A DNA stretch of 64,000 bases from assembly GCF_019175385.1 (NCBI RefSeq), contig NC_083341.1, positions 17,740,203 to 17,804,202 on the forward strand. The letters are read 5' to 3'. Shown piece by piece: positions 11,128 to 23,393 of this stretch. Positions within the stretch are counted from its first letter, which is position 1. The number at the start of each line of letters is the position of its first letter. Under the pieces are notes generated by a model that did no database searches, was not told the origin of the DNA, and saw nothing but the letters and a program-made list of their open reading frames with translations. This DNA comes from Lycium barbarum. Taxonomy: Eukaryota; Streptophyta; Magnoliopsida; Solanales; Solanaceae. A program made the position numbers and the translations under genes.

Positions 11128-11940
11128 CGGGCGTGGAAAACTAGGGTTTCGTTTTCAATTTAGGGTTCAATGAAAGTAGGCGGTTATTAATTGAATCTTG
11201 AGTTTGCAGTCACTTAATTGTTATGTTGCTCAGACTCTTCGAGAATGTCGCCTGGTGCGTGTCGGATACGTGCAATTTTGGAGGATCCGACACGGATGCG
11301 GCACATCACGTGTGCCTAATGTGCACATCGCGTGTGAAAATTAGGGTTTTGTTTTCAATTTAGCGTTCAGTAAAAGTATGTGGTTATTAATGGAACCTTG
11401 GGTTTGCAGTTACTTAATTGTTATGTTGCTCAGACTCTTCGAAAATGTCGCCGGGTGCGTGTCGGATACGTGCATTTTTGGAGGATCCGACACGGATGCG
11501 GCACATCGCGCGTGCCTAATGTGCACATCGCGTGTGAAAAAAGGGTTTGTTTTAATTTAGCGTTCAGTAAAAGTATGTGGTTATTAAAGGAATCTTGAGT
11601 TTGCAGTCACTTAATGCGATGTTGTTTAGACTCTTCAAAAATGACGCGGGGTGCGTGTCGGATACTCCGAAAATAGTGCATTTTTTTGGAGGATCTAACA
11701 CGGATGAGACTATTTTTGGAGAGTCCGAATAACGTAGCTTAATTGGTTTGTTTAAAAGTAGGTGGTTATTAGTGGAATCTTGAGTTTGCAGTTGCTAAAT
11801 TGCTATGTTGCTCAGACTCTTCGAAAATGCCGCGGGTGCGTGTCGGATACTCCAAAATATATTGCATTTTTGGAGGATCCAACGCGAATGCGACAGTTTT
11901 TTTTGGGAGTCCGAACAACGTAGCTTAATTGGTTTGTTTT
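11128..11940. repeat. Four-copy tandem array, unit about 200 bp, containing a MITE-like inverted repeat
   Basis: Each unit carries TTATGTTGCTCAGACTCTTC, then GCGTGTCGGATAC, then GGAGGATCCGACACGGATG, and the first three add 'AGGGTTTTGTTTTCAATTTAG'. The pair GTGTCGGAT and ATCCGACAC forms an inverted repeat, and CTCAGACTCTTCG is partly mirrored by GGAGAGTCCGAATAACG. Unit starts lie near 11128, 11328, 11529 and 11738. The array sits upstream of the MBD2 coding exons, perhaps within a 5' intron. Confidence 0.8.
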
Positions 11941-12020
11941 TTGTGTTGTGAATTTATGTAACCGAGCACAACTAGTTTGTGACTAAGGCATAGTTGTTGT
12001 TCTTCTGCTTTGTTTTTAAG

Positions 12021-12095
12021 GTGCTCGACTATTGTGCATGCAGCAGTGTGATGGCATTCACTAGTACTGATAAAAACAGACTGGCAGATACAGTG
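12021..12095 (+). other. Candidate 5'-untranslated exon of the MBD2 gene, with a small upstream ORF
   Basis: The segment is preceded by TGTTTTTAAG (acceptor-like) and followed by GTATGTAG (donor-like). It contains an ATG at 12051 opening 15 codons to the donor. If spliced to the acceptor ahead of 17279 the frame meets TAG after four more codons, giving a 19-aa upstream ORF that does not join the MBD2 frame. Neither the exon nor the splicing is proven. Confidence 0.3.
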
Positions 12096-12765
12096 GTATG
12101 TAGTTATTCTGCTCCAAATCTATGGAAAAACCTGTTATTCCATTGGTAGCCATCTGAACAAGTTGTTGAACCAACAACATATTCACCTAGTTCATATGAC
12201 CCTGGCTTGCTGAGAGGCTTAGGTCAGTCTGATTTATTTTTGACCTATTCCCTCCGCCTGCATATAACTTGTTTTTTTGTCTTATCCGGGCTTTACTTCT
12301 ATAACAGTTACTTTTCTTACTGTTTTGTCGAAAGGAGGAGCTGTAGATTAGTACTTTTAAGCAAAAATTATGAACAGAAATTGGAACCTGAAATAGCTAA
12401 GCTGGCACATTGAAACCTTGTGCTGTGTGGTTGTTGAATCTATGTCCTGTATGGCCGCTATAATCAAACTAGTATAGCAACTCTGGGTAATTCTTCAACT
12501 AGGGAAGGCACTTTTACTTGGGGATGTCTTGTCCACTACTCCACTTACATTTGTCAGGTGTTTAGTGTTTAGTGAGATCTGGACGTTAAATCCCCTATCT
12601 GCAGCCACAGGGATATGGTAAGAATAAAGTAATACATAGATAATCAACATCTATCAAATGAAGAAAAAAAAAAAACTCACTTCTTTGACTTGCTCTGGGT
12701 CATGTGTAACATGCCCAATTCCGCAAATTTTGATTTGCCGTAAGATAATCTTTCCTAATTTAGTA

Positions 12766-12984
12766 CTCCCTCTATCCCAATTTGTGTGAAACACTTTCCT
12801 TTTCAGTTTGTCCCAAAAAGAATGTCACCTTTCTACATTTAGCAACAATTCTAACTTTATGAGATGATTTAAAACCACACATTTATCTAAGGCTTATTTT
12901 GGATCACAAATTTCAAAAGTCTTCCTTTCTTTTTTAAACTTCGTGCCTAGTCAAATGGTGCCACATAAATTGGGACGGAGGGAG
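12766..12984. mobile_element. Stowaway MITE
   Basis: Ends CTCCCTCTATCCCAATTTGTG-like on the left and CATAAATTGGGACGGAGGGAG-like on the right are inverted complements, flanked by TA on both sides (12764-12765 and 12985-12986). Confidence 0.85.
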
Positions 12985-13724
12985 TAATTTAAAACATCCT
13001 GCTATAGTAAGTAAGGCTAGTTACTTTGTTTCTTCTATCTCCTAATGAGACAAGTTTTATCAAAGCGCCACATTTGGAAGAAATTCCAACTTTTACTTAA
13101 AACACTGAGGTTTTTACAATATTCAAGAATTGCTTGAGTATAAGAATTCCATTGTCGCTTTTCTGACGATAAATGTTGTATGACATGCTTGGATGTTAGT
13201 TACATTGTTTGTTAATAGAACTATTTGCAGGTTCCATAAAGTTGAGGCTAACGTATATGGTCAGATTGTTTTCTTTTGAGGTCCTTTCTCTTATCAGTTT
13301 TGAAAAATTGGGTCGAACAATAACGTGGTATTAGTCAAGCTGTTTACTTTCTTTTTTTGGATGAAAAAGTAAGAATAAAAAGTAAGCAACCATAACTAAT
13401 ACCTTGTTAGTCATTGCTTCTTACTTATGCTGTTGGACAAGTGATTGGCTGTTGGATCAGATGAAGTATATTTAAGAATGGCAAACAGATTGTTGTTAGA
13501 GTGCTTTAACTTTGAATAGCATGTCAGTGATAGTTGTATCGTTGATACTTCCCTACTTCCAAAATTTTTAGGAAATGGAATGTATGTAAAAAGATTCAAT
13601 GATATATCCAAAATTCCGACTTTATAAGCTATGCGAAAAGGAAACAGTTCACCAATTGCATAACAATCCTTTGTTGTTGTAGCGCGTGACATCACGTCTT
13701 GTGAACAATCGTAGTACAATCCCT
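12985..13724. other. Intergenic, nothing recognised
   Basis: AT-rich DNA; open frames here are short and lack codon bias or known motifs. Confidence 0.5.
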
Positions 13725-13845
13725 CAACAACAACACCATACCCAGTGTAATTCCACAAGTTGGGTGTGGGGAGGGTAGGATGTACGCAGATCTTACTCTT
13801 ACCTTTGTGGGATAGAGAGGCTGTTTCCGGTAGACCCTCGGCTTA
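13725..13845 (-). mobile_element. SINE, TS-like, reverse orientation
   Basis: Reads CAACAACAACACCATACCCA at the left (the TTG tail in reverse), CAGTGTAATTCCACAAGT, GTACGCAGATCTTACTCTTA and ACCTTTGTGGGATAGAGAGG. The same motifs, complemented, occur at 10854-10971. Confidence 0.8.
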
Positions 13846-14253
13846 TTATAGAACTTATGAATTATGATTCAAAATAAACATAGAAGATCAAATAATAGAA
13901 GAACTTCAAATTTAATAAATAACTTTACAGACAAGTTACTGAAAATAGAGGATAGAGCTGCACATAGTTCTCTGTTCGGATATCTAGAGAATCGAGAGAG
14001 GTTTGCTTGTTCACAGTACACGGGTAGCAGTAAATGCGGTGATAGTAACTGCTAAAAATATAAGAAAATAAATTTAACATACGTCAATTGGTGCTTCATC
14101 TGAAAACGTTCAGAGATGATGTGAACAATTTATTAGTGCATTGTAAAATTACAAAACCACATATAGTGCCCCTATAGTAAGTATTCATAGATTCAGGCCG
14201 CCTTTAAATAATGTTCGTGTTCTTAAAATTTTTGTTATATTTTGTCCCTATAG

Positions 14254-14459
14254 TAAGTAGTTTTTTGCTATTTCTCCTTCGCATCCAACATCTTTTATGT
14301 GTTGCTTGACTAATATTTCGAGATCCTTACCTTGTTCAACATATTCATCTATTCGTCTGCCGAATTGGTTGTCAATCTCCATTTTCTCAACTTTGTCCGT
14401 GAAGAGTTGGAGTAGTATGACCCCATAGGTGAAGACATCACGTGCATATGACCCAAAAG
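14254..14459 (-). pseudogene. Protein-kinase C-terminal gene fragment (receptor-like kinase type)
   Basis: The - strand frame from about 14459 reads GSYARDVFTYGVILLQLFT and continues for about 65 codons to a TAG near 14255. 'SYA.DVF.YGVILL' is the kinase subdomain IX motif, where Asp anchors the catalytic loop. The frame continues through EKMEIDNQFGRRIDEYVEQ, the usual subdomain X spacing. The catalytic HRD, DFG and glycine loops are missing, and no upstream exon was seen. It is a relic of a transferred or deleted gene. Substrate and family cannot be named. Confidence 0.6.
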
Positions 14460-14519
14460 AAAGTAATGTTAGTGAGGAAGAAAATAATTAAGTATTCTTT
14501 ACAATAAGGGCGTGTGGTC

Positions 14520-14742
14520 TAAAACCAAATTTTAATTCAAGGCTTAAGTATATACACATACAAAATAAGTTTTAATGGTTTCATACTTCTTGTTTTAGTG
14601 TAGTATTCTCAGAAGACATAAAATCTTTTACCAAATTTTAATTCAAGGCCTTAAGTATATACACATACAAAATAAGTTTTAATGGTTTCATATAGTTGTT
14701 GTTTTAGTGTAGTATTCTTAAAAGACATAAAATCTTTTTGTT
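14520..14742. repeat. Two-copy tandem duplication, period about 112 bp
   Basis: ACCAAATTTTAATTCAAGG, CTTAAGTATATACACATACA, TTTTAATGGTTTCATA and AGACATAAAATCTTTT each occur twice in the same order, once in 14520-14630 and once in 14631-14742. Confidence 0.85.
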
Positions 14743-15196
14743 CACATAGTAATATTATTATTTATAATAGTAGGGAGTAATTTAAGTTAATAAGATATTA
14801 ACCATGTGTTTTCAATACATTAACTTGGATGTTGTTGTAAAAACTTTATTTATTAATAGGTAGATTCATGTAGTTTAGTTTAAAGTTTTAACATATTTCT
14901 GTTAAAAAATTAGGTAATTTCTAGACTCTTATATTCGTTTTGCTTCCACCATATGCCGTTAACTCATTACTTTATTAAGAAGAACCTTAAGACTCTAGAA
15001 TTTAGAAGAGTTGTTTGCAGGGTTAGTGACCAGAACTCAGATTCAATTGGTTGATGAACTTCTCTGCTTAAGATTTATGACCAATAAAACCTCCTAAAAC
15101 AGCGGCTCTAGCCATTTTTTAAGATTAAAACAAAAGCTTTCATGGAAACAACCCGAGTGTCAAGTGGCCCCTGGTATTTGCACTCTTGATGACTTA

Positions 15197-16394
15197 GGGC
15201 GTGTTTGGAAAGCCATCCAGGTAATTGGAATTGGGTGTAATTACACAGTTTGACCTGTTTGTTTGACCAAGTAATTACACAGTTAGGTGGGAATTGGGTG
15301 TAATTGAGAGGGTGTAATTACAGGGTTACTTTTTAGTTTGTTTCTTTTTTTGTTTATTTAATTTCTTTTTATTTTTTATTTCGGTTATTTTAATTTCTTT
15401 TGATTTTTAATTTATTTTTTATCTATTATTTTAATTTCTATTTCTATTTAATTTTTAATTTTTAATTATTTTTATTTTTTATATTATTCATTTTTCATTT
15501 CCTTTCTTTTCATTCCCAACCTTTACTTCTTGTGGTTCCATGTAATTGCTCGTATTTTTTATTTTTATTTTATTTTATTCATTTAGCATAACCGTGTTAT
15601 TATTCTAATTTTTTAAACTACACCTCTTAATATTGGAAAGAATGAGTCATTAAAAAACTTGGCATATAACGAGTGACGTTATTAAAGTAGAATTTCGTTG
15701 TGAATGAGGGTATAAAATTATATTTTCCTTTTCTTTTGAATTATTTACTTAAGTTAGGTTGGAACTTATTTATGTAATGTTGGAATTTGACATAAGAGTA
15801 TTATGTTAAACTTTTCTTTTGGATTTTGAATTTAGGTTGTTTTATCAATTTTAAGTTATTTGCTTTCACATTGCATGTTGTTTATTTTTCACTTATATTT
15901 AATGGATTTCTTGTGTCAAACATTTGAATAATGTTATGACATTATATTTATAAATATTATTTTTTTGTTAAACATCCAATCCATGACGTTCTCACAAAAA
16001 AAGTCTTCTTTTAAGTTTTATAATTAATTAAAATTAAATATTATTAATTTGAAAAATATATATCAATTATTTTTTACAATATTAGTTACAAATATATGAT
16101 TATTAATTAATATATTTTCAAGAAACAATGTATTATTAAATAACAAATTTAATATCATTTATGAAGGCAAATATTTTTTAAATATTAATTTTAAATTTTT
16201 TATAATTAAATTTTATTTTTAAATTAAACTAACTGTGTAATTGCACTTGTGCAACCAAACAATACCCTTGTAATTACACTGTAATTACGTTATGACAAAA
16301 AAATAGGTCGTTGTAATTACACGGTTACGCTATGTAATTACTACCCTAGTAATTACACCAATTCCAATTACTAGGTGGCTTTCCAAACAGGCCC
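15197..16394. mobile_element. PIF/Harbinger-like MITE or non-autonomous element, 1.2 kb, TTA target duplication
   Basis: The left end GGGCGTGTTTGGAAAGCC and the right end GGCTTTCCAAACAGGCCC are inverted complements. Further in, AATTGGAATTGGGTGTAATT is mirrored by TTACACCAATTCCAATTACT. TTA flanks both sides (15194-15196 and 16395-16397). The interior is very AT-rich and has no transposase frame. Confidence 0.85.
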
Positions 16395-16397
16395 TTA

Positions 16398-17278
16398 GGA
16401 AGTGCTTTGTTTGGGAATATCATGTTCGTTCAATATTAATAGGATTCTTAAGTTTCTGATTAAAAAAATAGTACTCCTAAGTTGTAGTTCAAACTATGTA
16501 CCTTTACCGCTTTATGAATGGTTTCAATCCCCAGAACATCAGCTTCCTTTCGTGGTTATCAAGATCTCTTGTAAGTCATTTAGTTGAGCAGTTTCAAAAT
16601 TTTATTTCTCTTGCCACAGATCTCCTCTGCGGCCTCTTGTTGCTTATCTGATCGGTTGGGAACTTGATAGATATTATTGCCTTCTATATTCACTCTGATT
16701 TTTCACCTTGTAGAATTTTCTGTTATTAATGATATTTGGTTTTATTGGTTTGCCATTCATTTTATCGTTTATGTGTAGGTGATTTTACGGCACTTTCATC
16801 ATAGAGAATAACGCCTGTACTTTGATTACCCAAAGAGTTAAATTAGATTTTATCTTTTGAAAGGGTTTTTGGGCATTATATCTGAGTGTAATGTTTAGTT
16901 TCAAGACCCCTCACATGTTTAACTGGATCTTCTTGTTTATAATATTTTCTCCTTGTACTAGATGGACACATTTGGATATGGAGATTATTTGAATTGCTAC
17001 CAAGACTGGCGTTTTTAATTTGATTTATAATTGCTCTCTAATATCCTTCATGTTAACTCTTGATGACTTGGTGTTGAGTACTCCCTTCCAGCCTTTATTT
17101 TACCAATCCAAAGAAGGATTCATGTCTTTGTAGAAAGTAACATAAATTAGCCCTTCTTAGATGCTCGGAACCTTTGGTTAAATAGGATAAAGGAGGAGTT
17201 CCTTTTCTGTTCTATGCTGTTCACTGTTCCAGGAATTCTATTGTCGAATAAATTGTGTTTTTTTTTTTTTTTGGACAG
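16398..17278. other. Upstream region or last 5' intron of the MBD2 gene
   Basis: No separate gene seen. It ends in a T-rich tract and TTGGACAG at 17271-17278, a good acceptor, so it may be intronic. If not, it is the proximal promoter. Confidence 0.4.
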
Positions 17279-17303
17279 TTCTATTCAATTTAGATTTGGC
17301 TGG

Positions 17304-18203
17304 ATGGAGCGAGATTTTCTGGACCTTGCGACCCCTGGAAAAACAGATCATAATGATATTCATGGTTCTTCAGTTGCTAGTCATCGTGATAATATGAAGC
17401 ATGAGCCAAAAGATTCGAGAGATTCTGCACGCCCCGGTGTCATTGGGACTTCTAATCCGAATCCTATAGATGTTACTTCTTCAGCTGAAAGAGAAGAACA
17501 CAGCTCAGATGACGAGGATAACCGCACTGAAGATGCTCAAAAACAGTTGGTGCTTTACGATCCCACTGCAGTTGGTGCTGGTGAAATTGAACTCGTCCCT
17601 GATCCTGTTGATTCTCAACCTCGACGAAATTCCTTTCCGAATTATGCATCTAGGATTTTGCCATCTGTAGGGGCATTTACTGTGCAGTGCGCTAATTGCT
17701 TTAAATGGAGGCTTATACCTACGAAAGAGAAGTATGAAGAAATAAGAGAACACATTTTGGAACAGCCTTTCTATTGCGAAACAGCTCGTGAGTGGCGTGC
17801 TGAAGTATCATGTGATGATCCACCTGATCTTACTCAAGATGGAAGTAGGCTCTGGGCTATAGATAAGCCTAATATTGCTCAGCCCCCTCCTGGGTGGGAA
17901 CGTCTTTTAAGAATCCGAGGTGAAGGAGGCACCAGGTTTGCCGATGTGTAAGTTTCTTGCATTCCTTCACTCCTCCTTTTGCCATAGGTTTTAAAGTGCA
18001 TATCGGTGTTGTCAAAGGCGAGATTAAGCCCTGAAATGAGGCTCAGAACATGTTGAGCGCTTCGCCTCGCTTAGCGAGTGCTTCAATGCCTTCATCAAGG
18101 CACTAAGACATACTTTTCCTTGCCAGTGAGCATTATCCTAAAGAGGCGTGACTACATAATTGATTTCACTGTATCATAATTTCTTTTTTTCCAGTTTCTT
18201 TGT

Positions 18204-18263
<60 letters not shown>

Positions 18264-20138
18264 TCATGCTCATAATTATTACTCTTGAACTACATGTACA
18301 TATCTGTATTTTTCTCCATTTGCACTTTTCTTCATTAAAGCCTACGTTTATTTTGCGCTTAAAGCCCCGACGGACCTTAGAGCTTTTTAGCGCTTTTTGT
18401 CTTTGATAACACTGGTACATATATGATTCTTCCCTTTTAATTTAGGACAACACTGCCCAAGTAACATTTTCTTGTCATGATTTACAGGTATTATGTTGCG
18501 CCATCTGGCAAGCGACTTCGTTCAACCGTTGAAGTTCAAAAGTAAAATACAAATTTGGAATCTGTATTTTCCTCTCATATCCCTCATGGTTTTGATCAGT
18601 ACTTTCTTTTCTTAGGTACTTGCAGGAACACCCAGAGTATGTAGCACAAGGTGTAAGTATGTCCCAATTTTCGTTTCAGATCCCAAGACCTCTGCAGGAA
18701 AACTATGTTAAGAAGCGGCCTTATCGTCCAGCACTTGCAAATGATGAAAATGATCCTGGTATGCAAGGACCTTTTGAACCTCTTCTTCCTTTATATACTT
18801 GGTTCATTAAGCATGCTTAAGTTAAAAAAGTCTAGCATTTGTGATGAATTGATAAAGCTAGTAATTGGAAAATAAGGAAGTATCGCTGCTGTCCTGTCTC
18901 TTTCACTCTCTCAGCAAAAGGACATACCCTTGACATTTTTGAATTTTACTGATTCTTTGCACCGTGATTAAGTGAATGATGATCTGGTGTGTGTATGTTT
19001 TTGTTTTTTGGGGACAAAGGGAATGTTGATCTGATATTCTAGATGGATGTGATAATACCAGGTTTTCATGCCTGCAGAAATATTCGAAAAGTAAGTTAAC
19101 AGGTGCTATTTGCGCACCCCCCCCCTCCCTCTTCCCCCCCCCCCCCCCCCACAAACACCCCATCAAGTAAAAATGGAGTCTCTGCTATAGGTGAACAGTG
19201 AAAGAATTGCTTGTAAATTATTAACTGTGAGTGGAGTCACAGGAAGCTTGTCTTACGGATAATGAATCTATCTGACATGCATGTTATATCTGAATCATTA
19301 TGTGGTTTTTGTGGCATAAGCATTCAGAACTCTTAGGAGTCGTTTGGTTGTTGGTTAGGAAGTAAAATTATTCATGTATTAAAATCAGCATAACTAGTAC
19401 CATGTTTGGTAGCATTTTAGTTGCCATGTATAAAATTCTGCACACCAAGTACGGTGTTTGGTTACTAGTTTACAATCCCGCATAACTAATACATGTATAA
19501 ATTATGAGGGAATCTATATATTATTTTATGCAGGGTAGAAGATAGAATGGCTAATACACGAATAACTAAACCCTGCATAATTAATTTCTGCGTTACTAAT
19601 ACCTGCCTACCTCTAACCAGCAACCAAACGACCCCTTAGGCTATAAGCCCTTCATTGATGGATTTTCCTTCACTACCCTCTATCTATAACTAATCACCTC
19701 TTGGATTGAGAACCAAGCTATGAAATGAGTTCATAAGCATAGATCAGTCCATGTTGATTGGTGTGACTTCATAAATTGCTGACCTTGAGATGGCTGCTGG
19801 ATATGAAGTTCTGTATTTATATCTTTGCTCCTGACTGGTTATTCATCTGGTTGTCCCATCACCTTAGTCTAATCAATGCCTGAGCTTGGCAGTATTATTT
19901 ACAAAAGGCGCAAACTTTGCACTCGTCACTGATTTGAAACTCATTTGTAACTTTGACAGTTAATCGCATAGCATGGATTGATCAAGATGGCGATACAGAT
20001 TTAAGGCTTGGTATGCCAGAGCTGCCTGCACCTTGTGACAGGGCCCCGCTTTTTGAACCTGTGAGCAAATCGTTCAAGAAAAAGCGGACTCCCTCTAAAC
20101 GAATGAGCAATGCTGATGCAGGGTGGAAGTCAAGTTAG
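17304..20138 (+). CDS. MBD2: CW-type zinc finger and methyl-CpG-binding domain protein, MBD2-like
   Basis: Coding exons are 17304-17947, 18488-18541, 18616-18758 and 19960-20138, all with GT-AG borders and matching phase (1020 nt, 339 aa). Residues 1-120 are acidic and low in complexity. Residues 126-185 are a CW zinc finger with C129, C132, C158 and C170 as likely zinc ligands and W135 in CFKWR. Residues about 190-245 are an MBD with PPPGWERLLRIRG and VAPSGKRLRS. The basic C-terminus has KKKRTPSKR, a possible nuclear signal. Plants have a small CW-MBD subgroup (Arabidopsis MBD1, 2, 4, 12); plant CW domains are known to bind methylated H3K4 tails and nuclear chromatin is the expected site. 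Direct methyl-CpG binding is unproven for this subgroup. The ATG is the first in frame after the acceptor at 17278; the frame is open further back only through intron-like sequence. Introns 1 and 3 hold MITEs. Confidence 0.92.
18002..18418. mobile_element. MITE (hAT-like) in MBD2 intron 1, with (TA)n tract
   Basis: The left end CGGTGTTGTCAAAGGCG and the right end CTTTGATAACACTGG are inverted complements. GCGCTTCGCCTCGCTTAGCG lies inside the left arm and GCTTTTTAGCGCTTTTTG inside the right. A (TA)n microsatellite fills 18207-18259. No exact target duplication could be fixed. Confidence 0.6.
19098..19152. repeat. Poly-C/CCCT low-complexity tract in MBD2 intron 3
   Basis: Runs of C interrupted by CTCCCTCTTCC. 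No function inferred. Confidence 0.8.
19336..19635. mobile_element. Tourist/PIF-like MITE in MBD2 intron 3
   Basis: The left end GGAGTCGTTTGGTTGTTGG and the right end CCAGCAACCAAACGACCCC are inverted complements, with TTA on both sides (19333-19335 and 19636-19638). The repeated motif 'GCATAACTARTAC' fills the interior. A degraded relative with the same motif lies at about 26335-26812. Confidence 0.85.
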
Positions 20139-21375
20139 GAGAGTCTCTACTTTTATTTGTATATGATCCGGCAAAATCTCTCTGATTACCTTTTATGTAA
20201 GCTGACATTTAGCAAACTGCGCATGGACTTGTACCTATGGAAATGTTTAGGAAATATGGCTTTGACCAAGCTTTGTTTTTTGATGAACTTACCTTAAGTT
20301 GATATCTTTTGTTGTTTCCGACAAGTGAATATGAACGGAATTAGGTAATGTAAAGAGCTTCTGTTCTTAGGTTTAGTCGAAATGTTTTCTTTTGTTGACT
20401 GACACCCCTTCGGTGGAAAATTATACTATCTAAAAAGGTAAAAGACGAATGAGTATTGTTGAAATATAACTGGTTGATCTTGGTATTTTCATGTCGAGAT
20501 GTGTGTTGTAGAAATGTTAAGTTGCACCACTCATCTATTGTTTGATAACATTTTGACGCCGCATAACACGTTAACGCTCCTACAATGCTCCACTCTAATT
20601 GTTGTACTTAAAAGATGCGAATATTAAGAACTTAAGTCTTGATACTAAGATGATATGTGCACTCTCCAGATGAGGGGGCGATGATTCATGTCGATGAAAG
20701 AAGCAATAAAGGTCTAATTCTTTTTATCAAATCCAAAATCGGTTTATTGAATGAAGTTAGTGGTTCCAATGAGTGGGGAAGAAAGGCTAATACAGTAAGG
20801 ATCGTTTGGTTGGTGAACAAGTTATAGCGAGGTTATAATATTCGGAATAGTAGTAACAGGAAGCATATCAATCAAAGATCTTGCTGAAGGAGAGAAAGTA
20901 TGACAAGCTAAGAAAGTCTAGTTGAAAGCAGTAACTCAGACGGTAACAACTATTTTCACTAGTTCTAAAGGCTTGATTGAACCTTGGGATTGAATCTGGC
21001 TAGGGGGTGCCCACTAAAACCTCGTTACGCCGAAAATAGTTGAGGGACGACAAATTCTTATTGATAAATGTTTGATTTATTAGATTAGAAATGAGAGCAT
21101 CTTTGTCATTTTGGTGTTTTATTCCAATGTTAGTAATTCTGGCATTGTTATTCCATGTTGCAAGCTTGTGTGGCCAAATTGTCAAATCAACTTATTTGGA
21201 AAAGTGCTTAGGCATAATAACAATTTGTGTTTTACTAAATCATTTAAAAGATAATTTGTTTATCTTTTGTTTTTCACCAATATTTTTAAGAAGTTTATAT
21301 AATTACAAAAAATGATATGCATATACGTTATCACCTATTTATCAACTGGAAAGGAGACTCACAAAAATGATACAA
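20139..21375. other. 3' UTR of MBD2 and intergenic DNA
   Basis: The first 200-300 bases probably hold the 3' UTR. No clear AATAAA was fixed. The remainder has no recognised gene. Confidence 0.4.
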
Positions 21376-21431
21376 AGATCTTACCCCTACCTTTGTGGAG
21401 TAGAGAGGCTGTTCCGATAGACTCTCAGCTC
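21376..21431 (-). mobile_element. SINE fragment, TS-like, reverse
   Basis: Short piece with GATCTTACCCCTACCTTTGTG and GTAGAGAGGCTGTTCCGATA-type motifs shared with the other TS-like copies; the TTG tail is lost. Confidence 0.65.
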
Positions 21432-21719
21432 AAAAGAAAAGCATGGATCGTAAGAAAAGGGACACCAAATAGCAAGACACAATACAAATCCAGCAACAAA
21501 TAGTAATAGACGTCGAAGAAATATGCAATAACTGAATACTACTACTAAAATGAAAAGAGGAGAGGAGAGGAGGAGGTTAGCCCTAGCTCCCCACCCCCCT
21601 CCCTCCACACCCCCCTCTCCCACACAGAGTGAGACAACACTCCACTACCTACTAGCCTTTTACGCTGATCCTCAACCTTCATACCTTCCTATCTAAGGTC
21701 ATGTCCTCAGTCAGTTGTA

Positions 21720-22340
21720 GCCGTGCCATGCCCTGTCTACTCGCCTCCCCTCAATTCTTCTTCGGCCTACCTCTACCTCCCCTAACTCCTGCTACCGCTA
21801 ACCCCTCGCACCTCCTCTTCACATGACTGAACCATCTCAGTCTCCCTTCACTTATCTTGTCTGCCACTGATTGCACTCCCACCCTATCCCGTATAACTTT
21901 GTTCCTAATCATATCTCTGAGTGTATGCCCACACATCCATCTGAGCATCCTCATCTCTGCTACCTTCATCTTCTGAACATGAGCGTTCTTGACTAGACAA
22001 GACTATTCCTCATACAACAATGTTGGTCTAACCATTACTCTGTAAAATTTACCTTTAAGCCTAGGCGACACATTCTTATTGCACGGTACCCTGGAGGCGA
22101 ACTGCCGTTTCACCCATGCTACTCCAATACGATGTACTACATCATCGTCAATTTCTCCGTTTCCTTGAATAATGGACCAAAGATACTTGAAGCTCCCTCT
22201 CTTGGGTATGACTAGTTCCTCGATCTTCACTTCCACCTCCACCTAATGCGTTACATCACTGAACTTGCACTTCAGGTACTCTGTTTTAGTCCTGCTTAAC
22301 TTGAAACCTTTGGACTCTACGGTCTTTCTCCATACTTCCA
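21720..22340 (-). pseudogene. LINE reverse-transcriptase 3' end fragment (RTE-like)
   Basis: The - strand frame reads [49 protein letters not shown], then after a TAG at 22003-22005 KNAHVQKMKVAEMRMLRWM, DRVGVQSVADKISEGRLRWF and GRGRPKK. This order is the C-terminal part of plant RTE-type LINE ORFs, downstream of the polymerase palm. The two halves are in the same frame, so a single stop separates them. The endonuclease and catalytic FADD-type motifs are not present. Non-functional. Confidence 0.75.
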
Positions 22341-23177
22341 GCTATCATTCACTCCACCGCGTGTGTCCATCAATAATCATGCATCTTATGATTAATCATT
22401 TCTAATTTAACGTAACAACTCCTAAATTTAATTTTTAATGAGATATGCCTATCAAATAAGTAGAGAAGCAAATCAAAACAAAAAAGAACTAAAATATTAC
22501 AAAAATATATTTTTGGCACTCACATAATAATGAAGTAAAAGAAAAAGAGAGCAAAAAGTGTTGTTGAATATTGTAATTGGCTGCAAAGCAACTTTTTTTT
22601 TAAGAATTAGTATTCGTACTTGCGCGATACGCTATTGTTAAAAGAAATTAGTTATGTAAAATTATTATCTTGTTTGTTTGGGCACATCAAATTTGACTTT
22701 TTAAAATTAAATTATAACTGTGATTTTGCTTCCCATGCTATGTATCCTAAAAATAAAAATTTTATGAATTATAAGCTAGTAAAATGTTTACACCAAACTA
22801 CTAAATACGTTACATATGTCTTCATATACATTCTTATCACTAAACATTAATTAAGTACACACATTTTTCATTAGTTTATAACTTAATCATAGTAAATTAG
22901 TATGATTTAGTGTAAAACATCGAATGCGGATGAATATTTACCCGTAAGACTACCTTAACATCTGCACTAAACGATACATAATGCTAGAATTCCATCAATC
23001 ACTATAAAAAATTACTTGACAATTGATATCTTTTGTTGAAATAAGCCTCTAGTTCTGATACTTTGTACGTGAATTCCATGTACGAAAGAGGACTTATTTT
23101 GATTTTCTATTAGCTTTTCATTGGACTTATATTATTGCTCATTATTTCCCATTTATTATAACATAGACCAATATTGC

Positions 23178-23393
23178 TTCCGTTTCAATTTATCTGAACT
23201 CATTTGACTGGGCACGGTATTTTAAAAAGAGTGAAGGCTTTTAAAATTTGTGGTTCAAAATAAGTCTTGAATATTTGTATGGCTGTAAATCATTTCATAA
23301 AGTGAATTTGTTTTCAAATTATAAAAGAGATCATTTATTTTAGCACGGACTAAAAAGAAAATAGGTTCACATAAATTGAAACAAAGGGAGTAT
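23178..23393. mobile_element. Stowaway-like MITE, degraded
   Basis: Left GCTTCCGTTTCAATTTATCTG and right ACATAAATTGAAACAAAGGGAG-like ends are inverted complements with mismatches. TA follows the right end. Confidence 0.65.

Noticed and set aside
13411..13758. 115-codon open frame on the - strand
   Set aside because: Its start lies in a reversed SINE and the rest shows no domain.
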